Under the pieces are notes generated by a model. That model was not told where the DNA came from and searched no databases. It saw nothing but the letters and a program-made list of their open reading frames with translations. From Colias croceus (lineage: Eukaryota > Arthropoda > Insecta > Lepidoptera > Pieridae): a stretch of 64,000 nt of DNA. Below, piece after piece: positions 43,681-55,091 of this stretch (position 1 is the stretch's first letter; each line of letters opens with the position of its first letter). Position numbers and translations under genes: made by a program. The stretch spans positions 1,426,001 through 1,490,000 of the forward strand of contig NC_059567.1 of NCBI RefSeq assembly GCF_905220415.1. The letters run 5' to 3'.

Positions 43681-46600
43681 AACACACTGTTAATTATTAC
43701 ATGTTAGAACAATGAAAAGGACTTTTACGTAATTTATACAATAATATACCGTGAAAGACAAATATGGACAATGGACAGTTGGCATAAAATATGAATCGTT
43801 TATTGTAGATAATAATTACTTTGATAGATAGTATATAGTAACAAACAACCTGTCAAATATTTAGATAGATAAGAAAGGTCAATTTCAAGACGAACATATT
43901 TTAATGTAAAATAAAAAATGGATCATAACCACATCATACCGCAAATATTGGTAAATGCAAGGTATATGTAAGCACCGTGCATGGTAAATTCATACACCAT
44001 GTGCATCTAGTTATTACTATATTAATAACGACTGTTTTTAATTTAAAAACACCAATTTTGTTGTAGATGAGAAAATCAGCAACACAAACATCAACGTGAA
44101 TAGTATAATAAAAGTCAATACACTTATAATCTTATTTACAAGTTTAAAAAGTTATTAAGAATTTAATAAGATTTACAACGTAGAATTAATATAAAATACA
44201 AGTTTTAATGGTGGTTACTGGTTTGTAAGACTGGTCTGATTTCATATTCATAAAGTACATACTTACGTTATACATCTTTTAAGAGCTCATCTTTTGAACA
44301 TTAAATATCGCACCTAATGCATTAACACCGCTGCGATAAAATAATGGATATCGTGCTAGATTGAAAATAAAAAGATATTATCAATTAAGAAATACGTTAA
44401 AGATTTCTTGTCAAAGCAAAAAATGTATTTATCGCGAAAAGTTCACCATTCGTGCCTTATTAATCTCTACAATATTGAGGTGGTAGTGGTATTGGTTTCG
44501 AAATGTAAAATTGAATATTGTACATTCAAGTTAGGTAATTATTTTATGCAAATACTTATATAGTTAGAGGTAACAAAGTTTTTATTGATTGTTACAGTTA
44601 AATTTGTATTATTGATTGTTACAGTTAACATTGTACAGTTAAAAAAAAAATAAAATATGTATCCAACTACTTATTTTCAGACCAATAATGCGTGATTAAT
44701 GTCGAGCCATTATTATTGTCATTATGTTATCTACTTCTTCTTTTTTCAAGTGGCTATTAAGTTGTCAGTAATACAAATAAAAAAGTTATCATAAGTAAAA
44801 AATATAATTTAAAAAAAAAAATGTGTCGTCAACAAAATGATACATTGTGATTCGTTTTAGATTATACATAATTAAATTTTAAATATGGATTATTAATGTA
44901 ATAACCATACAATGAACAACACCGCGTGTGTGTTGAGGTTATAATATATAGAAAGTATAAAGAAAAGTAATAATTAATCACGCTTTACTAAATACATTAA
45001 TTATTGTATTGTCCATAAATTGTTGTAATATTGTCACTGAAGTTAAATCTGTACGGTTTGGGTAGGTCATTAGCGAATCGAAAAGAATCGGTTGCATACA
45101 GTCATACGAACATACAGGTGAAGCTAAAAGCGGTTCAATAATCAATGGCACAGTGATATTATTGTATTGTTGCAGAGCAAGCTCCACAAAGCCTATAATT
45201 CTGTCAGAGTGGTTTATACCCGAAAGTTTGTATTTAAATAATTGATAATTATAAACCTTAACATTGTAATACGTATGACATTTTAATATTGCGTGACCTA
45301 TCGGAATTTATAAAATTAGGAATTCAAATGCGAACCATAAATGCATATTTCTGTATGAATTAAATATTATTAATGCGCTATAAAAAAGGCTGCCACTTTC
45401 TAGCCTCTTAAACTATCACCAAAAAATATATCATAAATCGCTTTATTGCGATTTGAAAGAGAGACGGACAAACGAATAAATAAACAAATCTTCCCTGTGC
45501 CTAAGGATCATATGATAACTTGTTGTTGCTTAAATAAGAATAAATAATGAACCGATTAATGTTTGGTTAAAATTTTGCCTTATAATATTTATTATATTAT
45601 TTAGGGTACAGATATATTATGTACATTTACATTCCGATTTTATTAGGTACTTACTTATATTAAATTAAAATTGGAACATATATTGTTTTAGTAACGAAGT
45701 ACATATACAGAATATAGATATTAAATAATAACCGAGCATTTAAGTATATACCTAGTCTATAGGCATTTTACTTGGTAATAATTGTACCGAAGTTTTACTT
45801 AGAAGGTCTTTTACAGCTATTGTTTAATAATAATTTTAATATGTGGGAAAACAGTGGTTATGGTGCAGATCAGGTAAAGTGAATTAAATTATGCGTCAGA
45901 AGAAGCAGCATTCACCTCTTCTAAATGACCTGGAGTGCAGGTCATGATAAATAGTGAGGAAACAGAGAGAAGATAACCTATGTTAGTTCCACATCAACAA
46001 GGTAGTGCAATAGTCATGTAAGGAAAAAATAAAACAGGTTAAGTACAGTACAGGTACAGTACAGGATTTAGTCAAAAGTATAGGTAGTTAAGTTACAGAA
46101 GGAACATAGTTTAAACATTATACCTTACATATACATTAAGTTACTGAAAACGATTTCGTTCCTTTGGTTAATAAATAAATAATGACTTGATATACTTAAA
46201 TATAAGTATACAACTTATTCATGGTAGATTGTCGTATACTTAAATAAATTGCCATTATTGTTATTATAAATACCTATGTAAGATGTTACATGTGATGTTA
46301 CATTTCTATGATTTTGAAGGAGCAACTATGCCTATGTATTCTTGCCGGCTCTTCTCTTTCGAGACGGCTTTCCGAACCAGTGGTAAATTCATATTTTTTC
46401 CTTATACTTACTGACGATTTGAAAACGTTTCTGGACGAGGTCTGGTTGATGAATGAAGGTTTGAGTTTGAAAAAAATTATTAATTAATATTGATTTAAAT
46501 TGAATTTGAATTGAAATTTGAATACATTTATTGTAAAAATTATTATAATTTTGAATACACATAATATTAGTATTGGAAAAAAAAAGAAAAGGAGAGATGT

Positions 46601-46790
46601 TGCATAAAGATAGAATTATATTACTAGGCCAGGTGACACATTCTACTCTATCGCTGGTATGGAGCGGACGCGTCCCTGAGTTGTGTGTACTAACTGATAC
46701 TGGTGTTTAGGTATATAGACTAGCATACCCGAATAGAACATATTTTATTTTATTTAATAAAATAATTGAAAAGAATTAAAAATTTCTAAA
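43681..46790. other. AT-rich noncoding body of the LARD-like element
   Basis: 3.1 kb without any credible gene or array. A 69-codon frame on the minus strand (44978-45187) has no family features. A GACCTG-GAGTG-CAGGTC hairpin is at about 45928. Duplicated ACAGTACAGGTACAGTACAGG words lie near 46045. Confidence 0.5.
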
Positions 46791-46802
46791 ATAAAGGAGG
46801 GA

Positions 46803-46957
46803 TGTAGTGTATGTGAGTGAAAGAGAGGGAAGTATTATGTCGTCTCTTGCGCACGTGCAACGGTGACACCGCTCACACAGCTCAGTTGGCTGCAGGCGGT
46901 CGGAGTGAGAGGTCGTGTGCGTCTAAGAGCCGATAATAGGGAAGGACTTACACTACA
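46803..46957 (+). repeat. 3' LTR, 155 bp
   Basis: I find no difference from the left LTR on reading base by base. Confidence 0.85.
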
Positions 46958-47965
46958 CTACCCCAATCTACAAAACTTTTTTGGTCTTACATTAAAGACA
47001 AAAAACGCGCTTCGTCCGTTCCCACGCTTACTCTGGGTAATCGTTCAGCACATACAGATATTGAAAATAAGTAATATGTTCGCAGAGTTCTTTTCATCTG
47101 TCTGGGAAAAAGACTCATCAGAACGTGCACTTAGCCATGGCAATTAAAATAAAAATAATTTCGTCATCAGATAATGCAAACACGTGTTTACGTGAGTCAT
47201 AAATTTATTATGGTATAGTCCTAAAATGTTTTCTAAGAAACAATAGTGTACTTACATTGTCGGCAAGTTTATTTTATTTTATTTTATTAAGGCTCATTAG
47301 CAGCTGTACATCGATTGTTTTACATAAAAAGTACACAAAAAAGTTCAAGTTCTTAAAGTCGGCAACTTATTTTTGTTCGAACAATAGAGATAATAAATTC
47401 CAAATGATCAAGTTGTAGATAAAGGTTGTAAAATAAAACGTTGCTATGGTCGAGATACAAAGGTGAAAGTTAATTTTTCGAGTTATTTTATTTTATTTTA
47501 TTTTCTTTATTAGGGATAATAAACAGCAGAACAGTGGTTAATTGTACAATAAAACTTAATCTAAATACAGGTATAACTGTCCAACCAACAACAGTATCCA
47601 CAGTTTGGATACATACATTTTTATACGTGCAACAAATGCGAATAAGAAAAAATAAATATAAACGTGCACTTAGCCATGGCAATTAAAATAAAATAAATTA
47701 AGAATTGGAGATAAAAGTAGAGGGACGCAAAATAAGATAGGTTATTGCATGTTTAAGAGCAGATCAACTAAACTTCTTCGAACGGTTAAAGAGTGAAAAT
47801 ATGTACCAAAATGGCTTGGAGGGACTCGGTGATTATTTCAACTAATAGAGGGTCAAGATTTCAAGTAATGGAGGTTTTGGTGTTTGAGGGGAAGGGAACA
47901 AAACATTTTTTCTAGATTTGGAGGTATTTGACTTATCGAGGTTCGACTTAACGAGGTGCTACTGA
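46958..47965. other. Captured LINE fragments inside the composite Helitron
   Basis: Before the LARD insertion 40303-40333 was joined to 46963. The first part reads, in one frame, STKLFWSYIKDKKRASSVP, which resembles the segment before the RT of jockey-type LINEs. A 33-bp direct repeat beginning AACGTGCACTTAGCCATGG (47122 and 47661) encloses two LINE-like 3' ends with (TTTTA)n tracts on the minus strand (47270 and 47480), perhaps a long target duplication. The remainder (47694-47965) holds nothing I recognise. Confidence 0.45.
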
Positions 47966-48090
47966 ACATGAAATACGCTATAAGTCATCGCGCGTGAATA
48001 CAGAATCATGCCATAAGGATTATTTTTGTGTATCAGTTGCCGCGTTCGACGCGCTTCGCGGTGGGAGCTATAAAAAGGCGGCGGGTCCGC
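47966..48090 (+). promoter_or_regulatory. Probable promoter of the autonomous Helitron
   Basis: Nearly identical to 40022-40150 in the small Helitron: ACATGAAATACGCTATAAGT, a CATCGCGCGTGAATAC segment, GTTGCCGCGTTCGACGCGC, and a TATA box TATAAAAAGG at 48069-48078. It lies 1.9 kb before the coding start. That both copies keep this box suggests it drives transcription; this is inference. Confidence 0.5.
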
Positions 48091-48485
48091 GTGCGAGGTT
48101 CATACAATATTTGGCTGTTGATGCGAATAGACGTTCAGAGTGTTCGACCTTATTGACAGATTTCTTTTGTTGTTGTTGTTGGTTTTAGTAGTGTTAAAGC
48201 ATATTATTAGTTTACATTTTATTTCTTTATAAGTGAAGTACCAGTAGGTACGCATTTTAGTTATTTTGGAAGTGTTTAATTATATTAATAGTTTTTTTTC
48301 GTAATTATTTGTTTTTCTATAGGTTTTGGTAGTGTTTAAGCATATTATTAGTTTACATTTTATTTCTTTATAAGTGAAGTAGCAGTAGGTACGTATTTTA
48401 GTTATTTTGGTAGTGTTTAATTATATTAATAGTTTATTTTCGTAATTATTTGTTTTTCTATAGGTTTTGGTAGTGTTTAAGCATA

Positions 48486-49061
48486 TCTGGGGGCACGGTA
48501 GTGCCCCCGCCAAGACGAGCCAAGCGAACAAGCGAAGCGCACGGGCACTACCTACCTTTTCTCGAAGCGCTTCGACGTTTTTTTGAACCCTCATAACTTG
48601 GGTTTGGATTATGCTAGATCAACAAAATTTTCGGGATATATTGTCAATAGCGGACTTATTGAACATATTAAGTTTTAATTACATTAGCTTTTATACTTCA
48701 GATTTTATTTATATCTAAAAAACGCTAATTTCGTCACTGACTCACTGATGATCATCAAAATTCTTAAGGTATTTCCTAATGTCCTAGAAAGCTGAAATTT
48801 TGTATGTAAGCTAGTATTAGCACACAAACAACAAAAAAATTATTAAACTTGTAACTTTTATCCCCCAACCCCTTAAACTAGGGGATGGGAGTTTGTATGA
48901 GACCTGTAATTTTAAATTAAATTTTGATGACGCTAGAGGTCTAATCTAAAAATCTAAAACTTGTTTCCCCTAGATATATATATGTATAGGTACTCCTTGT
49001 TAAAAAAAAAATTTAATCGACATATAAAATTTTGTTACAAACAACTTACAAAAAGAAATGA
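48486..49061. other. Insertion with a GGGGGCAC hairpin, in the leader repeats
   Basis: Begins TCT then GGGGGCAC, loop GGTA, GTGCCCCC (48489-48508). The next 60 bp contain GAGCCAAGCGAACAAGCGAAG, related in words to the 115-bp satellite. The rest is AT-rich, with CTCATAACTTGGGTTTGG and AACGCTAATTTCGTCACTGA. It looks like an unclassified mobile element; the right border is unclear. Confidence 0.4.
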
Positions 49062-49472
49062 AATCCCACCAAAAACATTTTCATGTAAAATGTTGCCAAG
49101 ACTAGCCCATATGACTCGCACTGTCAAAAAGTTATCAGATCTCATGTAGAGCCAAGCTTCTAACACTACACGCCCTAACTCTACAAGGCCTAACTTTACA
49201 AACTCTACACCTTAGTCAAAATATGTGGCTTGGCCGTTCGTTAAGTAATGAACAGTGAATTAATTTTTCACCTTACGCCGATGTAAATGTAGCGAAATGG
49301 CCAAGCCACATATTTTGACTAAGGTGTAGAGTTTGTGAAGTTAGGCCTTGTAGAGTTAGGGCGTGTAGTGTTAGAAGCTTGGCTCTACATGAGATCTGAT
49401 AACTTTTTGACAGTGCGAGTCATATGGGCTAGTCTTGGCAACATTTTACATGAAAATGTTTTTGGTGGGATT
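49062..49472. mobile_element. Foldback element, 174-bp arms
   Basis: Arms 49062-49235 and 49299-49472 pair without indel around a 63-nt loop. The ends read AATCCCACCAAAAACAT. The same end starts the larger foldback at 59435, so both belong to one family. No coding capacity. Confidence 0.75.
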
Positions 49473-49943
49473 AATAGTTTACATTTTATTTCTTTATAAG
49501 TGAAGTATCAATTGGTACGTATTTTAGTTATTTTGGTAGTGTTTAATTATATCAATAGTTTATTTTCGTAATTATTTGTTTTTCTATAGGTTTTGGTGGT
49601 GTTTAAGCATATTATTAGTTTACATTTTATTTCTTTATAAGTGAAGTAGCAGTAGGTACGTATCTTTGTTATTTTGGTAGGTATTAATAGTTTATTTTCG
49701 TAATTATCATATATTTATTATAGTAGTGTTTAACTATAATTATTATAGTTCATTTATAGATTTCTTTTGTTGTTATTCTATAGGTTTCGGTAGTGTTTAA
49801 GCATATTATTAGTTTACATTTTATTTCTTTATAAGTAGTAGTAGGTACGCATTTTAGTTATTTTAGTAGTGTTTATATTATATAATATTAATAGATTTCA
49901 TAAGTGCAAGGTAGCTTCAGTTACTGTTGATTAAAAATACACA

Positions 49944-52900
49944 ATGCCACCTAAAAAAAGACCATCTTTATCTCGAAATTCTAGAGATGCTAAGAGGATG
50001 AGAAATGCGCGTTCTCAAGAATCGGCAGAGGAAAGAGCATATCGGTTAAACTCTATGAGAGTTAGTGCCTCAACTTCTCGAGCCAATGAAAGCTCTTCAG
50101 AGAGAGAGATGCGATTAGCAGCTGACAGAGCGAGACGAGCTACATCACGGGCGTCTCAAAGCTTTTCTCAACGAGAGCTAAGGCTTACCATTGACCAAGA
50201 ACAACATGTGTTATCCCGAGCAGCTGAAACTGCTTCACAACGAGAATTGCGTCTCACAGCTGACCGCGAACGACATACATTATCTCGCGAGTCCGAAACA
50301 TTTACTGAAAGGGAATTACGTCTCACAGCTGACCGCGAACGGCATACATTATCTCGCGAGTCAGAAACCTTCACTGAGAGGGAATTACGTCTTACAGCTG
50401 ACCGCGAACGTCATATATTGTCTCGCGAGTCAGAAACCTTCACTGAGAGGGAATTACGTCTTACAGCTGACCGTGAACGTCATATATTGTCTCGCGAGTC
50501 AGAAACCTTCACTGAGAGGGAATTACGTCTCACAGCTGACCGCGAACGTCATATATTGTCTCGCGAGTCAGAAACCTTCACTGAGAGGGAATTGCGTCTC
50601 ACAGCTGACCGCGAACGTCATATTTTATCTCGAGAATCTGAAACTTTTACTCAATATGAAGACCGTTTGACAAATGATAGGGTGCACCATAATATTGTTC
50701 GATCACTCGAAGATGAACATGAGCATGAACAACGACTAGAGTCGGTACGCGAACATTACAATTCTTTGACACAAGAACGATTAATAAGTTTGTCTAATGA
50801 AAGATTAAGAATCGAAAATATTCGGTCTCTTGAAACGGACGAACAGCGAGAGGCCCGTCTTACTGCAGACAGATTTCGTCATAGTCTTAATAACTTAGAT
50901 GTACACATAGAAGATCAATCTAGAAATACGGTGGCGTGGTCAGACAAATATAAAAGTGGGTTTGCTTATAATTTCACAATTGATTACAGATCATCTTCTG
51001 TAATAGGCGATATGAACGTGGTATGTTCTTTTTGTAATGCTTTAAAGTGGAGTAAGGAGTCGGCTGGATTCTGTTGTTCTGGAGGTAAAATAAATTTGCC
51101 TTCATTCGAAGACCCACCGGAACCTTTGAAATCATTACTTTTAGGGGAACATGTGCAATCTAAACAGTTTTTCGACAACATTCGCACTTATAATAGTGCG
51201 TTTCAGATGACATCCTTTGGTGCTCAACAAATCTCCGAAGGTCCTTTCATGCCTACTTTTAAAATACAAGGTCAGGTTTACCATTTGATAGGATCTCTTT
51301 TGCCTGAAGACCAACCTAAGTTTCTTCAAATATATTTTGTATCCGACTACAACGAACAGTCGAATATAAGAAATCAATATTTCCCAAATTTAAATGCTGA
51401 ACTCATTTCACAACTTCAGAACATGTTGCATCAGATTAATTCGTATGTATGCAGTTTTAAATCGGCATTAGAAGCTCTTCCTCGAGATGATGATAACAAT
51501 TATAAAATTGTTATAAATGCCGATAGGCGTCCAACGCAGGAACACCCTGGGCGTTATAATGCTCCATCCACGAATGAAGTTGCTGTGGTATTGGTCGACC
51601 AGGAATGTGATAGGCGTGATATCGTTATCCGTTCCAGAGACAATCGTTTACAACGTATTTACGAAACCCACAGGGCTTACGACGGTTTGCAATATCCTTT
51701 GATATATTGTCGAGGGGAAGATGGTTATAATTTTGCTTTATACCAAACTGATCCGCATACAGGCGCACCTATTTATAATAAAAAGATTTCATGCCTTCAA
51801 TTTTACTGTTACCAATTGCAAGTAAGACGGAATAGGTTTGTATACTTGCAACGTTTTCGTGGCTTATTCAATCAGTTTATTGTAGACATGTACGCAAAAA
51901 TTGAAACCGAAAGATTAGTTTATATACGATCTAATCAAAGGCAGCTGCGCGCTGAAGAATACGTGCACCTTCGCGACGCCATGCAGCAAGATAATGATAC
52001 GGTGAATATGGGCCGTTTAGTTATTTTGCCCTCTTCTTTTACTGGTGGTCCACGCTACATGCACGAACGTACTCAAGATGCTTTTTGTTACGTAAGAAAA
52101 TATGGACGTCCCGACTTATTTATTACTGTAACTACCAATCCTAAGTGGGATGAAATCACTCGGGAGCTTCTTGAGGGTCAAGCACCGCATGACCGCCATG
52201 ATATCATCGCAAGAGTTTTTCATTTAAAATTAAAATCAATGATAGATCTATTTACCAAAGATAACATTTTTGGAGAAGTATTGTGTTATATGTATAGTGT
52301 TGAATGGCAAAAACGCGGCTTACCCCACGCACATATCCTGCTTTGGTTAAAAGATAAGGTTCGACCTAATGATGTAGACAGTTTAATCAGTGCCGAAATT
52401 CCAAGTCCGATTGCAGATTCCGAGTTATACGACATTGTTAAAACTCATATGATACATGGTCCATGTGGTGCATTTAACGTGAATTCTTCTTGCATGCAAG
52501 ACGGTCGTTGCACTAAAAGATATCCAAAAGCCTTAGTGGAAGAAACTGTAACAGGACATGATGGATACCCGAAATATCGTCGCCGTTCAAGAGATACTGG
52601 TGGTTTCACTGTTGAAAAGCGAGTGTCTGGACAACAGGTTATTTTAGACAATAGGTGGGTCGTTCCGTATTCTCCTGTTTTGTCCAGAGCATTTCAAGCT
52701 CACATAAATGTTGAAATGTGTAATAGTGTAGAGTCAATAAAATATATTTGTAAGTACATTAATAAGGGCAGTGACCAAGCTACATTTGCTTTGAGAAATG
52801 AAAATGATGAAGTTACAAGATTTCAGTCAGGCAGATATATAAGTTCTTCAGAAGCTGTGTGGCGGATCTTAAGTTTCAACATTCATGAAAGATATCCACC

Positions 52901-55091
52901 TGTGACCCATCTGGATGTTCATCTTGAAGGCGGTCAACGTATATATTTCAACACCGAAAATGTCACAGAACGGTTAGAGAACCCTAGACAAACAACTTTA
53001 TTAGCATTCTTTCGACTTTGCCAAACTGATGATTTTGCAAAATCTCTTTTATATGAAGAAGTTCCATCGTATTATACCTACGATAAGCAACGAGGTGTCT
53101 TTAATCGTAGACGCCGTGGCAGGCCTGTAGATGGCGAGTCAGGTATTTTCAAAGAACATGTTCTTGGTAGAGTATACACCGTTCATCCTAACAACGCTGA
53201 GTGTTTCTATTTGCGATTATTATTACATACTGTGCGAGGACCAACCTCATTTATAGATTTGAGAAAAGTAGACAATGTTGTTTATCCCAGTTATCATGCA
53301 GCTTGCCAAGCGCGTCATTTGCTTGAAAATGATCAGCATTGGGATGACGCTTTAGCAGAATCCTGTGTTAGTGATAATCCAAGACGGTTACGTCATTTAT
53401 TTGTAACATTACTTACATTTTGTAATTTGTCAGATGCTGTACAATTATGGGAAAAATATAAAGACAAATTTTCAGAAGACTTTCTTAGAAATATATCTAA
53501 CAATGATGAAGGCACAACTAATGATAATTTCCGTGATCTTGCCATAAATCAGTGCTTATTAGCTCTTCAGGATGAGTTAACAGCAGTTGGCGGTAAATCA
53601 CTATGTGAATATGGTTTGCCAACACCAACCTCAGTTGGAGAGGTAACTAATAGGGAATATTCCGCAGAGATTGGTTACAACTTAATGGAACTGCTGACAA
53701 CATTAGAAAACGGTGTCCCAATGATGACTGCAGAACAACGTTCAGTTTATGACCGTGTGTGCGGAAGTGTTCAAAATAATTTGGGAACAATATGGTTTTT
53801 AGATGCACCTGGAGGAACTGGGAAAACCTTTTTGACTAAATTAATATTGGCTTATGTTCGAAATCAGCGTAAAATAGCTCTTGCCGTAGCTTCATCTGGG
53901 ATAGCTGCAACATTGCTACCAGGAGGTAAAACGGCTCACACTATGTTCAAAATACCAATTGATTTAGATCGCACGGAAAGTCCAACCTGTAGTATTTCAA
54001 GAAATAGCGACAAAGCAAAGGTATTACGCGAGTGTAATTTAATCATATGGGATGAATGTACGATGGCCCATCGAAAAGCAGTAGAAGCGGTAGATAGAAC
54101 TTTAAGGGATATAAGACAAAATGATCGACCAATGGGCGGTATCACGGTTTTATTTTGTGGTGATTTCCGACAAACCTTACCGGTAATACCACGGGGAACC
54201 CGAGCTGATGAGGTTAGGGCTTGCCTGAAAAGCTCTTATTTGTGGCGTGATATACAATCGGTGCATTTGACTATAAACATGCGAGTGAGAACTGGAGATA
54301 ACCCGGATGATAGTCAATTTTCTGATTCATTATTAAAGATTGGTGAAGGTACCTATCCACAACTACACCAAGGAAAACTTATTCTGACGCCTGAATTATG
54401 TTGTATAGTGCAATCTCAACCACATCTTATATCGTCGGTTTACGGTGACGTAACAAATATATTAAATAGGGACAATTCCTGGCTATGCGAAAGATCTATT
54501 TTAACTCCTCGCAATGACCAGGCATCTGAGATTAATAACAAAATACTGTCGAATATACAGGGGGAAAGCAAAGTTTATAGATCAATAAATAGAATGGTCG
54601 ATGAACAAGAAGCAACTAATTACCCGATAGAATTTTTAAATTCTTTAAATATGCCCGGACTTCCTTCTCACGAAATTTGTTTAAAAATTGGCATTCCGAT
54701 TATTCTACTCCGAAATTTAAGACCACCACAACTTTGCAATGGAACTCGACTAAAAGTAACCCAGTTGCAACAAAATATAATCGAGGCTCAAATTTTAACA
54801 GGTTGCGGTGCAGGAGAAACCGTCTTTATCCCCAGAATACCCTTAATACCAAATAATTTTCCATTCCAATTTAAAAGGACGCAATTCCCAGTATCGGTGT
54901 GTTATGCAATGACAATAAATAAGGCTCAAGGGCAGACTTTTCATGTTGCCGGAGTAGATCTCGGTGTCAGTTGTTTCTCGCATGGTCAGTTATACGTTGC
55001 TCTTTCCCGTGTTAGCAGTTCTAGAAATCTTTATGTTCACGTGCCGGACGGGTCAACTTTCAATATAGTTTACCCGGAAGCTTTGCGCTAA
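49944..55091 (+). CDS. Helitron Rep-helicase (RepHel), full length
   Basis: 1715 codons from ATG after CACA, no break. N-terminal 70 residues are basic; residues ~75-240 are tandem 23-residue Arg/Glu-rich repeats, likely helical; a Cys-rich patch follows (VVCSFCNALKWSKESAGFCC). The Helitron-type Rep region has YVRKYGRPDLFITVTTNPKW, the HUH-type motif LPHAHILLWL (about 792-801), and the paired tyrosines of KYICKYINKG (about 933-937). The Pif1-type helicase has Walker A APGGTGKTFL (about 1287), IIWDECTM, CGDFRQTLPV, the MTINKAQGQTF motif and YVALSRVSS near the end. All hallmark motifs for rolling-circle transposition are present, so it looks active. A short N-terminal variant could start at one of the later Met codons. 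Confidence 0.95.
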   Translation: MPPKKRPSLSRNSRDAKRMRNARSQESAEERAYRLNSMRVSASTSRANESSSEREMRLAADRARRATSRASQSFSQRELRLTIDQEQHVLSRAAETASQRELRLTADRERHTLSRESETFTERELRLTADRERHTLSRESETFTERELRLTADRERHILSRESETFTERELRLTADRERHILSRESETFTERELRLTADRERHILSRESETFTERELRLTADRERHILSRESETFTQYEDRLTNDRVHHNIVRSLEDEHEHEQRLESVREHYNSLTQERLISLSNERLRIENIRSLETDEQREARLTADRFRHSLNNLDVHIEDQSRNTVAWSDKYKSGFAYNFTIDYRSSSVIGDMNVVCSFCNALKWSKESAGFCCSGGKINLPSFEDPPEPLKSLLLGEHVQSKQFFDNIRTYNSAFQMTSFGAQQISEGPFMPTFKIQGQVYHLIGSLLPEDQPKFLQIYFVSDYNEQSNIRNQYFPNLNAELISQLQNMLHQINSYVCSFKSALEALPRDDDNNYKIVINADRRPTQEHPGRYNAPSTNEVAVVLVDQECDRRDIVIRSRDNRLQRIYETHRAYDGLQYPLIYCRGEDGYNFALYQTDPHTGAPIYNKKISCLQFYCYQLQVRRNRFVYLQRFRGLFNQFIVDMYAKIETERLVYIRSNQRQLRAEEYVHLRDAMQQDNDTVNMGRLVILPSSFTGGPRYMHERTQDAFCYVRKYGRPDLFITVTTNPKWDEITRELLEGQAPHDRHDIIARVFHLKLKSMIDLFTKDNIFGEVLCYMYSVEWQKRGLPHAHILLWLKDKVRPNDVDSLISAEIPSPIADSELYDIVKTHMIHGPCGAFNVNSSCMQDGRCTKRYPKALVEETVTGHDGYPKYRRRSRDTGGFTVEKRVSGQQVILDNRWVVPYSPVLSRAFQAHINVEMCNSVESIKYICKYINKGSDQATFALRNENDEVTRFQSGRYISSSEAVWRILSFNIHERYPPVTHLDVHLEGGQRIYFNTENVTERLENPRQTTLLAFFRLCQTDDFAKSLLYEEVPSYYTYDKQRGVFNRRRRGRPVDGESGIFKEHVLGRVYTVHPNNAECFYLRLLLHTVRGPTSFIDLRKVDNVVYPSYHAACQARHLLENDQHWDDALAESCVSDNPRRLRHLFVTLLTFCNLSDAVQLWEKYKDKFSEDFLRNISNNDEGTTNDNFRDLAINQCLLALQDELTAVGGKSLCEYGLPTPTSVGEVTNREYSAEIGYNLMELLTTLENGVPMMTAEQRSVYDRVCGSVQNNLGTIWFLDAPGGTGKTFLTKLILAYVRNQRKIALAVASSGIAATLLPGGKTAHTMFKIPIDLDRTESPTCSISRNSDKAKVLRECNLIIWDECTMAHRKAVEAVDRTLRDIRQNDRPMGGITVLFCGDFRQTLPVIPRGTRADEVRACLKSSYLWRDIQSVHLTINMRVRTGDNPDDSQFSDSLLKIGEGTYPQLHQGKLILTPELCCIVQSQPHLISSVYGDVTNILNRDNSWLCERSILTPRNDQASEINNKILSNIQGESKVYRSINRMVDEQEATNYPIEFLNSLNMPGLPSHEICLKIGIPIILLRNLRPPQLCNGTRLKVTQLQQNIIEAQILTGCGAGETVFIPRIPLIPNNFPFQFKRTQFPVSVCYAMTINKAQGQTFHVAGVDLGVSCFSHGQLYVALSRVSSSRNLYVHVPDGSTFNIVYPEALR
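50165..50670 (+). repeat. 69-bp tandem repeats in the RepHel gene
   Basis: About seven units; the five middle ones are nearly identical and encode ERELRLTADRERH followed by LSRESETFT. Period is 69 bp (23 codons), so gain or loss of units keeps the frame. The outermost units are more diverged. Confidence 0.85.

Larger units (their letters stand above)
40334..46957 (+). mobile_element. 6.6-kb LTR element without gag or pol (LARD-like)
   Basis: Two 155-bp LTRs flank 6.3 kb of AT-rich DNA in which no gag, protease, RT or integrase motif is visible on either strand. The longest open frames are under 95 codons. CTACC flanks both sides (40329-40333 and 46958-46962), a 5-bp target duplication. A primer-site-like TGGCGACGAGG follows the left LTR, and a purine tract AAAGGAGGGA precedes the right LTR. 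It would need proteins from another element. The LTRs appear identical, so it moved recently. Confidence 0.85.
48181..49880 (+). repeat. ~140-bp tandem leader repeats before the Rep-helicase gene
   Basis: Units start GTTTTGGTAGTGTTTAAGC and run through TTATTAGTTTACATTTTATT, AAGTGAAGTANCAGTAGGTACG and TTTGTTTTTCTATAG; starts are at about 48181, 48322, 48463, 49590 and 49780, plus partial copies. Two other repeats (48486-49472) interrupt the third unit. Each unit ends in a polypyrimidine-TATAG that could act as a splice acceptor. Confidence 0.7.

Noticed and set aside
44978..45187. 69-codon frame on the minus strand of the LARD-like element
   Set aside because: Reads like a protein but has no gag or pol motif, no start context and no second copy in the window; length is within chance for 6.3 kb.
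46863..47147. 94-codon frame across the right LTR
   Set aside because: It crosses the LTR border into a LINE fragment, so it cannot be one gene.
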